A stretch of DNA of 10,624 bases. Origin: Verrucomicrobia bacterium UBA4286 (GTDB lineage: Bacteria; Verrucomicrobiota; Kiritimatiellia; RFP12; UBA1067). A program made the translations under genes and the position numbers. Of this stretch, positions 1-6,268 are shown piece after piece (the first letter of the stretch is position 1; the number at the start of each line of letters is the position of its first letter). Below the pieces are notes generated by a model that was given only the letters and a program-made list of their open reading frames with translations, was not told the origin of the DNA and ran no database searches. Location: contig DGVK01000015.1 of NCBI GenBank assembly GCA_002395905.1, forward strand, positions 1 to 10,624, read 5' to 3'.

Positions 1-1
1 C

Positions 2-538
2 GAGGCGATGAAGACCTTCTGCGAGCTGTTCCGCAGCCGCAAGTTCACGCGCTTCAACGGACTCATCTGGTGGAACGTGCGCGACGGCTGGCCGATCATC
101 TCCGACGCGGTTGTGGACTGGTATGGCGGCAAGAAGCAGGCGTACTTCGCGTTGCGGAGCGTCCAGCGGAACCAGCTCGTGATGCTCGGCGACGACCACG
201 TGGCCTGGGCCGTGAACGACAGCCGGCCTCCCGTGAAGGGCCACGCGAAGTTCACCGACCGCGAGAGCGGCAAGGTGCTGTTCGACGCCGACTACGAGGT
301 GGCCGCCAACTCGAAGACGCGCCTCGGCGAGATCCCGTTCGCGGGACAGGGCCTCATCCTCATCGAGTACGCGTGCGACGGCGAGACGCTGCGCAACCAC
401 TTCCTCTACGGCGAGCCGCCCTTCGACTGGGCGAAGGCGAAGGAGTGGATGAAGGAGACCGAAGGCTGGAAGGGGAAGCGCGACGCCGTCCCCCCTGCCG
501 TGGAACGTGCGCCCAACGGCTGCGCGTCCAGGAAGTGA
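2..538 (+). CDS. Glycoside hydrolase family 2-like protein, C-terminal part (5' end outside window)
   Basis: Only the last 178 residues are visible; the reading frame is already open at the left edge, so the catalytic core lies outside. The segment NGLIWWNVRDGWPIISDAVV followed by DWYGGKKQAYFALRSVQ resembles the end of the TIM barrel in GH2 beta-mannosidase/beta-glucuronidase-like enzymes, where a Trp-rich 'WWN..DGWP..SDAVVDY' block precedes 'KK.AY..L'. After it comes a beta-rich stretch (about visible residues 60-130) that fits the C-terminal Ig-like/sandwich domain of these enzymes, then a short charged tail. Expected role is hydrolysis of a beta-linked polysaccharide or oligosaccharide, probably outside the cytoplasm. 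The HAD phosphatase starts 32 bp downstream with no promoter visible between, so the two are probably co-transcribed. The family call is recognition from a partial sequence; the substrate cannot be stated. Confidence 0.7.
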   Translation, partial: EAMKTFCELFRSRKFTRFNGLIWWNVRDGWPIISDAVVDWYGGKKQAYFALRSVQRNQLVMLGDDHVAWAVNDSRPPVKGHAKFTDRESGKVLFDADYEVAANSKTRLGEIPFAGQGLILIEYACDGETLRNHFLYGEPPFDWAKAKEWMKETEGWKGKRDAVPPAVERAPNGCASRK

Positions 539-570
539 AGGTTCAACACATCAAACTGGAGGCAAACAGA

Positions 571-1422
571 ATGGCATTCGACCTCTCGAAGAAAAAGGCG
601 TTCGTCTGCGACCTCGACGGCACGCTGTTCATGGGGCCGAACCCCATCGAGAGCGCTGTGAAGTTTGTCATCGACGGCACGAATTCAGGGCGTTTCAAGT
701 TCTACTATCTTACGAACAACACCTCCAAATGCCCCGAGGAGTATATGAAGAAGATATCCGGCGCGGCGATACCCGTCGTGCCGGAGCAGATTCTCACGCC
801 GCTCATAACGCTGGAGTCGTACATACGCGAGAAGGGATACAAGTCGGTCTATCTCATATCGAGCGAAAAGGTCAAGGCCCACATGTCCGCGCGGCTTGCC
901 GACGCAGGCGTATCGCTCGACTACGACCCCGAGCGTAACGAGCTCATCGCGCTTACCTACGACAAGGAGCTTACCTACGCTAAGCTGGCGGACGCCACGA
1001 GCCTCTGGAACATGAGGAACTGTCCGCCGTCGCCGATGTGTCCCGTGCGCACGAAGAATCAGACGCCGGTCGATTTCGTCGCCACCCATCCGGACAACTG
1101 CTGCCCGAGCGAGCGCGGTCCCATACCGGATATTGGCGGCATGATGAAGTTTCTTGAGATAACAAACGGCATGAAGCCGAGCCATGTGTTCGGCAAGCCG
1201 TCGCCGACGCTTCTCGCGCCGGTTCTGGCGGAGTTCGCCCCTGAAGAGATCGCGGTTGTCGGCGACAGGCTCTATACCGACAAAGCTATCGCCGACAACG
1301 CGGGCGTTGATTTCGTCTGTGTGCTTTCCGGAGAGACGACTCCTGCAGACCTCGCGGTCTACAAAGGCACCCCGCCCGCGATAGTCGTGGAAACGTTCGA
1401 TAAGGTGCAGGCGACGGCCTGA
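571..1422 (+). CDS. HAD superfamily hydrolase, NagD-like (subfamily IIA)
   Basis: This 283-residue protein has the four HAD motifs in order. Motif I is DLDGT with nucleophile D14 and acid/base D16, motif II is TNN (T48), motif III is the lysine of GKPS (K209), and motif IV is GDRLYTD (D232, D237). The layout, with a C2-type cap between motifs II and III, is that of NagD/phosphoglycolate-phosphatase-like enzymes. These dephosphorylate small sugar or nucleotide phosphates in the cytoplasm; the substrate here is unknown. The ATG at 571 is chosen because GGAGG (558-562) lies 8 nt upstream and motif I falls at the usual distance from the N-terminus. The frame also stays open upstream of 571, but that extension overlaps the GH2 gene and has no recognisable content. 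The cap has an apparent extra segment around residues 147-163 containing C151 and C157, with C177 and C178 nearby. It is followed by a stem-loop and the next operon's promoter. Confidence 0.88.
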   Translation: MAFDLSKKKAFVCDLDGTLFMGPNPIESAVKFVIDGTNSGRFKFYYLTNNTSKCPEEYMKKISGAAIPVVPEQILTPLITLESYIREKGYKSVYLISSEKVKAHMSARLADAGVSLDYDPERNELIALTYDKELTYAKLADATSLWNMRNCPPSPMCPVRTKNQTPVDFVATHPDNCCPSERGPIPDIGGMMKFLEITNGMKPSHVFGKPSPTLLAPVLAEFAPEEIAVVGDRLYTDKAIADNAGVDFVCVLSGETTPADLAVYKGTPPAIVVETFDKVQATA

Positions 1423-1431
1423 GCCGCACCG

Positions 1432-1482
1432 CGCCCGCCCGCGTTCGCGACAAATCCGCAGTCTGCTGCGCACGGGCGGGCG
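1432..1482 (+). terminator. GC-rich stem-loop, possible terminator fused to the next promoter
   Basis: CGCCCGCCCG at 1432-1441 is perfectly complementary to CGGGCGGGCG at 1473-1482, a 10-bp all-GC stem. Inside the loop is a smaller hairpin, CGCAG (1457-1461) with CTGCG (1466-1470) and a 4-nt loop. Only a short T run (TTT, 1485-1487) follows, so it is a weak intrinsic terminator by the usual rule. It starts 10 bp after the HAD stop codon, which is the expected place. Its 3' arm lies in the spacer of the promoter at 1489-1497. Confidence 0.55.
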
Positions 1483-1488
1483 AGTTTA

Positions 1489-1497
1489 TGGTATAAT
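1489..1497 (+). promoter_or_regulatory. Extended -10 promoter for the DUF192/trx-nhaC/fmt/pyrC operon
   Basis: TGGTATAAT gives a consensus TATAAT (1492-1497) with a TGn extension immediately upstream. No good -35 hexamer is seen at 16-18 bp spacing, which fits an extended -10 promoter. The first codon of the DUF192 gene (GTG, 1506) lies only 8 nt after the -10 hexamer, so the transcript has essentially no leader. Confidence 0.75.
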
Positions 1498-1505
1498 ATA
1501 CGCTT

Positions 1506-1820
1506 GTGGAACGCAAAAGCATCTGTGGCGTCGACGCGGAAGTCGCGCACACTTTCGCCGAAAGGGTGAAAGGGCTTGTCGGTCGCAGCGGCCTGGAGCC
1601 TGGAAAAGGGCTTCTTATCGAGCGGTGCAACTGCATTCATACCTTTTTCATGCGCTTTGCCATCGACGCGACTTTTCTCGACGGCGAAGGCCGCGTGGTG
1701 AAGGTCGTCCGAAACGTGCGCCCGTGGCGGGCGTGGGTGTGGGGCGGGTGGCGGGCCAGACAGGTTCTGGAGACCGCCGCAACAGACGGTTTTGGAGAAC
1801 AAAAGGAGAACAACGGATGA
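1506..1820 (+). CDS. DUF192 family protein
   Basis: This 104-residue protein matches the DUF192 pattern across its length. It has 'FAERVKGLVGRSGL' near the N-terminus, 'CIHTFFMRFAIDATFLD' in the middle, 'GRVVKVVRNVRPWR' next, and 'ARQVLE' near the end. The function of the family is not established; members are small beta-rich proteins, often secreted. This one has no signal peptide and is probably cytoplasmic. The GTG start at 1506 is preferred because no ATG lies between it and the conserved core. No Shine-Dalgarno sequence precedes it, and the -10 element is 8 nt away, suggesting leaderless translation. Its TGA (1818-1820) overlaps the ATG of the next gene in an ATGA arrangement, so the two are probably translationally coupled. 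The segment PWRAWVWGGWRAR is unusually Trp-rich and is encoded by a G-tract-rich stretch (1729-1755). Confidence 0.82.
   Translation: MERKSICGVDAEVAHTFAERVKGLVGRSGLEPGKGLLIERCNCIHTFFMRFAIDATFLDGEGRVVKVVRNVRPWRAWVWGGWRARQVLETAATDGFGEQKENNG
1729..1755 (+). other. Potential G-quadruplex sequence inside the DUF192 gene
   Basis: Five G-tracts of at least three Gs lie in 27 bases on the coding strand: 1729-1731, 1735-1737, 1741-1744, 1746-1748 and 1753-1755. The loops are 3, 3, 1 and 4 nt. This fits the common G3+N1-7 quadruplex pattern and would also be present in the mRNA, about 60 nt before the next start codon. Whether it folds is not known. Confidence 0.5.
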
Positions 1821-4102
1821 AAAAACTTATCGCCGCCGCCGCGCTTGCGGTTGCCGCTTTTGTGACGCAGGCCAATCCGCCCGGATTCACCAGCGACTAC
1901 AACGAAGCGCTTGAACGCGCCAGAACCGAGAAGAAGCCTATTCTTGCCGTATTCTCCGGCAGCGACTGGTGCTACTGGTGCAAGAAGCTCGACGAGGAGT
2001 TCCTTTCGAAGGAGGAATTCACCAAGGCTGTCGAGAAGGACCTTGTGCTTCTTTATGTGGATATGCCGCAGGACAAGTCCCGTCTCGACCTCAAAGCGGC
2101 GTCGCTCAATCCCAAGCTCGTAAAGCGCTATGGCGTGCGCGGATTTCCTTCGCTCATGTTCATTGACGCGAATGGAGAGAAGCTCGCCGACGCCAATCGC
2201 ATGCAGATGCCTCCCGCAGAATGGGGCCGGTATCTTGTAGAGACGGCGTCCAGACTCGTGCGCCCGCCGGAGGCCGAGGTTCCCGCGCCTGCGGCGGCGG
2301 CCGAATCCGACGCTGCGGCACCGGTCAAATTCACGGTCGGCGAAGGTGATGGCGCCAAGGAATACGATCTTGCCGACTTCGACTCCGCGCAATCATACAT
2401 TGACGCCTATGCCGACAACGTCCAGAATGATTCCGCGTTCGCCGCCCACGAGCAGTCGGCGCTCGCGACCATCCGCACGAAGAACCGCTTCTTCGGCACA
2501 TGGTGGGCGATTCTGCCGCCGATTATCGCAATCTTTCTTGCGCTTGTGACAAAGGAGGTGTATTCCTCTCTCTTTATAGGAATAGTCACGGGCGGTCTCC
2601 TGTATTCCGGCTTCGGCTTCGAGGGAACGATAACACACGTGATGACCGACGGGTTTGTGAAGTCAGTGGCCGATGGCTACAACATCGGGATTCTCCTCTT
2701 CCTCGTGCTTCTTGGTGCGCTCGTCTCGATGATGAACAAGACCGGTGCCTCTGCGGCGTTCGGTCGCTGGGCGCAGACTCACATCAAGAGCCGCGTCGGT
2801 GCGCAGCTTGCGACGATCATTCTCGGAGTGCTGATATTCGTCGACGACTATTTCAACTGTCTCACTGTCGGTTCGGTAATGCGTCCTGTGACCGACGCGA
2901 AGAAGGTGTCGCGCGCCAAGCTCGCCTATCTTATCGACGCAACGGCAGCGCCTATCTGCATCATCGCGCCGATCTCTTCCTGGGCGGCCGCCGTCGCGGG
3001 CTTTGCGAAGGGTGCCGGCGCAGAGAGCGGCTTTTCTCTCTTCATCAACGCCATCCCATACAACTACTATGCGATTCTTACGATCTTCGCGATGATCTTT
3101 TTCGCGGTCGCAAAGTTCGACTTCGGCCCGATGAAGCGCCACGAGACCGAAACGCTCTGCGGCAGGCCCGATCTCGGCGCGCTTGAATCCGCCACCGAGT
3201 CGCTTGTGAAGAATGCTCGCGGCAGGGTGGTCGACCTGCTCGTTCCTGTCTCAGTCCTCGTGGCCGCGTGTGTCGTCGGCATGATCTATTCGGGCGGATA
3301 TTTCGGCGAGGACAATCCGGGCTTCATCAAAGCGTTTTCGGACTCCGATGCATCCGTAGGGCTGGTATATGGCTCGATCATCGCCATCCTGTTCGCTGTC
3401 GCGTTCTATCTATGCCGCCGCGTCATATCCTTCCGTGACTGCATGGACGCGTTCCCCGAGGGCTTCAAGGCTATGGTTCCCGCGATCATGATCCTCTGCT
3501 GCGCGTGGACGCTCAAGGCCATGACCGATTCGCTCGGCGCGAAGGTGTTCATCTCAGACCTGATAAACGGTCCGGCCGCCTCGTTCAGGTTCTTCCTGCC
3601 CGCGATCATCTTTGTCATAGCGGTCGTGCTCGCATTCTCCACCGGAACCTCCTGGGGAACTTTTGGAATCCTCATCCCGATTGTGCTTGCAGCGATACCC
3701 GGTTCGTCCATGACGATCATCGCCGTCTCGGCCTGCATGGCCGGCGCGGTGTGCGGCGACCATTGCTCGCCGATCTCCGACACGACGATCATGGCGTCGG
3801 CCGGAGCGCAGTGCAACCATGTGATGCACGTGAACACCCAGCTTCCTTATGCGCTGCTCGTCGCAGGCGTGTCGTTCGTCGCTTACATGATCGCGCCCTT
3901 CATTAACTCGGCGGCGGCGGCGTTGGCAATCGCGGTCGTGCTTCTGCTGGTCGTTCTTTTCGCGGCCAAGGCGTTGCTCGGCGGCAGGGCCGGATCCTCG
4001 GGCGCACTCCCTGAATCCCTCGCTTCGCTGGCGCGCTTCGCCAGCGACAAGGCGTCTGCCGCATCGCTGGAGAAGAACGACATCACTCACAAGACGTTTT
4101 GA
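1817..4102 (+). CDS. Exported thioredoxin-like domain fused to NhaC-family Na+/H+ antiporter
   Basis: This single 761-residue reading frame contains two recognisable parts. Residues 1-19 look like a Sec signal peptide (KK, then an Ala-rich hydrophobic run ending TQA). Residues about 20-145 are a thioredoxin-like domain with the redox motif C52-Y-W-C55 in the context SDWCYWCKK and the cis-proline P111 in GVRGFPS. A Pro/Ala-rich linker follows (about 150-172). From W229 onward the sequence is an NhaC-type antiporter with WWAILPPIIAI, the DDYFN block (D343, D344, N347) followed by TVGSVMRP, STGTSWG (608-614), GDHCSPISDTT (647 on) and NTQLPYAL, and roughly 11-12 membrane segments. NhaC proteins exchange Na+ for H+ across the inner membrane. 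A cleaved signal peptide would place the Trx domain in the periplasm. Start ATG 1817 has GGAG at 1805-1808. The C-terminal tail (about 45 residues) is soluble and of unknown role. The domain calls are strong; the coupling of redox and transport is inference. Confidence 0.88.
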   Translation: MKKLIAAAALAVAAFVTQANPPGFTSDYNEALERARTEKKPILAVFSGSDWCYWCKKLDEEFLSKEEFTKAVEKDLVLLYVDMPQDKSRLDLKAASLNPKLVKRYGVRGFPSLMFIDANGEKLADANRMQMPPAEWGRYLVETASRLVRPPEAEVPAPAAAAESDAAAPVKFTVGEGDGAKEYDLADFDSAQSYIDAYADNVQNDSAFAAHEQSALATIRTKNRFFGTWWAILPPIIAIFLALVTKEVYSSLFIGIVTGGLLYSGFGFEGTITHVMTDGFVKSVADGYNIGILLFLVLLGALVSMMNKTGASAAFGRWAQTHIKSRVGAQLATIILGVLIFVDDYFNCLTVGSVMRPVTDAKKVSRAKLAYLIDATAAPICIIAPISSWAAAVAGFAKGAGAESGFSLFINAIPYNYYAILTIFAMIFFAVAKFDFGPMKRHETETLCGRPDLGALESATESLVKNARGRVVDLLVPVSVLVAACVVGMIYSGGYFGEDNPGFIKAFSDSDASVGLVYGSIIAILFAVAFYLCRRVISFRDCMDAFPEGFKAMVPAIMILCCAWTLKAMTDSLGAKVFISDLINGPAASFRFFLPAIIFVIAVVLAFSTGTSWGTFGILIPIVLAAIPGSSMTIIAVSACMAGAVCGDHCSPISDTTIMASAGAQCNHVMHVNTQLPYALLVAGVSFVAYMIAPFINSAAAALAIAVVLLLVVLFAAKALLGGRAGSSGALPESLASLARFASDKASAASLEKNDITHKTF
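4025..4047 (+). repeat. Perfect 9-bp inverted repeat near the 3' end of the trx-nhaC gene
   Basis: TCGCTGGCG (4025-4033) and CGCCAGCGA (4039-4047) are exact reverse complements with a 5-nt loop. CGCTTCGC also occurs twice as a direct repeat (4021-4028 and 4034-4041). It lies in the coding sequence of the antiporter's soluble tail, 55 nt before the fmt start, so it would form a hairpin in the polycistronic mRNA. There is no T run, so it is not a classical terminator. Confidence 0.6.
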
Positions 4103-5085
4103 TGCGGGTAGTATTTATGGGTTCGAGCGCGGCAAGCGCGACTTGCCTCCAGGCCATCCTTAGGGATCCGGTCTTGGAGGTGGTCGGCGTCGTCACCCAG
4201 CCCGACCGTCCGGTGGGGCGCGGTAAAGTCGTATCGCCCTGCCCGTGCAAGGCGTTTGCCATGGCTCACGGCATATCGAATATCATAACGCCCGACAATG
4301 TGAACGACGCACAATCGCTCGCCCAGATATATGCGTGGCGTCCAGATGTGATCGCAGTCGTCGCATTCGGCCAGTTTTTGAAGCAGCCGATCCTCGAGAT
4401 GCCTCTTTTCGGGTGCATCAACTGCCATTTCTCGCTTCTGCCTAAATATCGCGGCGCGTCGCCTGTAGTGGCGGCGATCGCCGCAGGAGACAGGCTTACA
4501 GGCGTGAGCATAATAAAGATGGGGCTCGGTATGGACGACGGGCCGATTCTCCTGCAGCGCTTCGAGCCGATATGCTCCGATTCGACAGGCGGCTCGCTGA
4601 TGAACGACCTCGCCGTCGCCGGCGGCGTGACGCTTGCAAAAGCGCTGCGCCTTATGAACGACAACGCCCTGCCCCCGCCTGTAGAGCAGAACGACGCCGA
4701 GGCGACGTTCGCCAGCAAGCTGAAGAAGACGGACGGTCTTATAGACTGGACTGCGCCGGTTCTCACGATCGACCGCAAGATACGCGCCTACTCGCCGTGG
4801 CCGGGAAGCTACACCTTCCTGCCCGAACGCCTGCGGCGCAAGGGCAATTCGGGGCGGCTCGTCGTGGTGAAGGCAGAGATAGCAGGGCGTGTCGCTGCTG
4901 ACCGCAAGGACGCTGCGCCCGGCTCGATTCTGGAGATCGACGAGAAAGGGCGGCCTGTGGTGCGTTGCGCCGATACGGCTCTCAGGCTTCTTGTCGTCAA
5001 GCCCGAGGGGTCTTCGGAGATGCCCGCCGCCGCGTTCGTGCGCGGTCGTCCGCTGGTGCCGGGTGATGTCCTTCTCAACGCGTGA
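4102..5085 (+). CDS. fmt: Methionyl-tRNA formyltransferase
   Basis: This 327-residue protein transfers a formyl group from 10-formyltetrahydrofolate to initiator Met-tRNA in the cytoplasm. Family signatures are clear. TQPDRPVGRGK lies near residue 33, and CINCHFSLLPKYRGASPV carries catalytic N107 and H109. GMDDG holds D145; the H-to-D spacing of 36 equals that of E. coli Fmt (N108, H110, D146). The C-terminal tRNA-binding domain has IDWTAP, IRAYSPWPGSY and the final PGDVLLNA. Length is normal (E. coli about 315). ATG 4102 is chosen; it overlaps the preceding stop as TGATG. A TTG three bases earlier is in frame but adds only one residue. No separate promoter or strong Shine-Dalgarno sequence is seen, so translation is probably coupled to the antiporter gene. 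Peptide deformylase (def), its frequent partner, is not adjacent here. Confidence 0.96.
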   Translation: MRVVFMGSSAASATCLQAILRDPVLEVVGVVTQPDRPVGRGKVVSPCPCKAFAMAHGISNIITPDNVNDAQSLAQIYAWRPDVIAVVAFGQFLKQPILEMPLFGCINCHFSLLPKYRGASPVVAAIAAGDRLTGVSIIKMGLGMDDGPILLQRFEPICSDSTGGSLMNDLAVAGGVTLAKALRLMNDNALPPPVEQNDAEATFASKLKKTDGLIDWTAPVLTIDRKIRAYSPWPGSYTFLPERLRRKGNSGRLVVVKAEIAGRVAADRKDAAPGSILEIDEKGRPVVRCADTALRLLVVKPEGSSEMPAAAFVRGRPLVPGDVLLNA

Positions 5086-5086
5086 C

Positions 5087-6181
5087 ATGAACGAAACGTT
5101 CGAGTTCCCGGGATTCCTGGATGTGCATGTGCACTTTCGCGATCCAGGCATGACCGAGGCGGAGACTCTCGTCAGCGGTCTTGCCGCGGCCGACAGGGGC
5201 GGTTTCGCCGCTGTTGTGACGATGCCCAACACTTCGCCGCCGTGCGATTCGCCTCTTTTAATCAAACGGCAGAGCGATTTTTCGCCGCGCATACTGCCGT
5301 CGGCCTGCATGACCGCAGGGCGTGCCGGACTCGTGGCGGCCGATCTGGAGGCGCTCGCCGAGGCGGGAGCCTCGTTCTTCACAGACGACGGCTCATACGT
5401 TTCGGATGATGCCGTGATGGAAGAGGTCATGCGCCGGGCGGCGAGCCTCGGCATGTGCGTCTGCCAGCACGCGATGGACCCGAAGATCCAGAGAGGCGGC
5501 GTGATACGCGACTGCGCGCTTGCGCGAAGACTCGCTCTCGCGGTGATTCCGCCAGAGGCTGAGACCGCCGCCATACGGCGCGATCTTTCGATATGCCGCG
5601 TGACAGGCTGCCGCCTTCACGTGCAGCACATATCGACCGCGGAGGGCGTCGAACTCGTGAGAAACGCGCAGCGCGAAGGACTGCCGGTCACTGCCGAGGC
5701 GACGCCGCACCATCTTCTTCTTTCATGCGACGACCTGGAAACAGACGACGCTAACTACAAGATGGTGCCGCCTCTGGGGACGCGCGAAGACCGCGCCGAG
5801 CTGCGCCGCGCCGTGAAAGACGGCGTTCTGATGTTCGCGACTGATCACGCGCCTCATCCCGCGAGAACGAAATCCCTCGGCTTCGCCCGCAGCGCGAACG
5901 GAATAATCGGTCTGGAGACGGCCGTCGCCATAACATATGCGGTGATGGTCGAAGAGGAGGGGATGGATGTAGAGGCGTGGGGCCGCGCGTGGAGCGAGAT
6001 GCCGCGGACTATCCTTTCCTCTGGCGCAAAGGCGGCGTTTGACGCGCTGTCCGGCGTGACGCGCGTTACAATCGGTGCTCGGCGCAGGGTTGATCCAGCG
6101 CTGTTCGCCTCGCTTTCGCGCAACTGCCCCTACGCCGGCCTTGAGTTCTCCGCCCGCGCCGAAACCGTCGTGCGCGGCTAG
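5087..6181 (+). CDS. pyrC: Dihydroorotase, class I-like, N-terminally short
   Basis: This 364-residue amidohydrolase matches the class I dihydroorotase core, which interconverts carbamoyl-aspartate and dihydroorotate in pyrimidine synthesis. Visible motifs are the metal-binding HVHFRDPG (H14, H16, R18), MPNTSP, FTDDG (D100-D101), QHAMD (H128), HVQHIST (H181), TAEATPHHLLLS, VPPLGTREDR and TDHAPH (D253). The protein begins almost at the barrel (FPGFLDVHVHF). Typical class I enzymes have about 45 more residues before this, forming part of a small beta-sandwich together with the C-terminus; here the end is also short (AETVVRG). The frame remains open upstream of ATG 5087 to 4889, but that stretch is fmt in another frame and shows no dihydroorotase N-terminus. 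The gene starts one base after the fmt stop and ends the operon. Catalytic residues appear intact, so activity is likely, but a paralogous amidohydrolase role is possible. Confidence 0.86.
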   Translation: MNETFEFPGFLDVHVHFRDPGMTEAETLVSGLAAADRGGFAAVVTMPNTSPPCDSPLLIKRQSDFSPRILPSACMTAGRAGLVAADLEALAEAGASFFTDDGSYVSDDAVMEEVMRRAASLGMCVCQHAMDPKIQRGGVIRDCALARRLALAVIPPEAETAAIRRDLSICRVTGCRLHVQHISTAEGVELVRNAQREGLPVTAEATPHHLLLSCDDLETDDANYKMVPPLGTREDRAELRRAVKDGVLMFATDHAPHPARTKSLGFARSANGIIGLETAVAITYAVMVEEEGMDVEAWGRAWSEMPRTILSSGAKAAFDALSGVTRVTIGARRRVDPALFASLSRNCPYAGLEFSARAETVVRG

Positions 6182-6184
6182 AAG

Positions 6185-6208
6185 CCCCTTGCCTTGATTT
6201 CGGCGGGG
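6185..6208 (+). terminator. Possible weak stem-loop after the dihydroorotase gene
   Basis: CCCC (6185-6188) can pair with GGGG (6205-6208), and GCC (6191-6193) with GGC (6202-6204), leaving a 2-nt bulge and an 8-nt loop. TGAGTTT follows. It is short and bulged, so support as a terminator is weak, but its position four bases after the stop codon and just before a promoter mirrors the stem-loop at 1432-1482. Confidence 0.35.
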
Positions 6209-6223
6209 TGAGTTTGGTAAAAT
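6194..6223 (+). promoter_or_regulatory. Promoter for the acetylesterase/GH39-like operon
   Basis: TTGATT (6194-6199) and TAAAAT (6218-6223) are separated by 18 bp. TGG precedes the -10 hexamer, giving the same TTTGGTA context seen at the other promoters in the window. It is the only promoter here with both an imperfect -10 and a recognisable -35. Transcription would start near 6230, leaving a leader of about 40 nt with GAGGA at 6254-6258. Confidence 0.65.
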
Positions 6224-6268
6224 ATTATTGCTTGTTTTAATTCAAACTCAAACGAGGACTGTAATCAA

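Noticed and set aside
70..570. Upstream in-frame extension of the HAD phosphatase
   Set aside because: It overlaps the GH2-like gene in another frame, is Arg-rich without family similarity, and the ATG at 571 has a good ribosome-binding site.
1625..1816. Longer start for the Trx-NhaC protein
   Set aside because: The extra residues come from the DUF192 gene in another frame and would bury the signal peptide that begins at 1817.
4087..5574. Long minus-strand open frame (495 codons) opposite fmt and the dihydroorotase
   Set aside because: It has no recognisable domain, is rich in Arg/His as expected for antisense GC-rich frames, and is opposite two clearly recognised genes.
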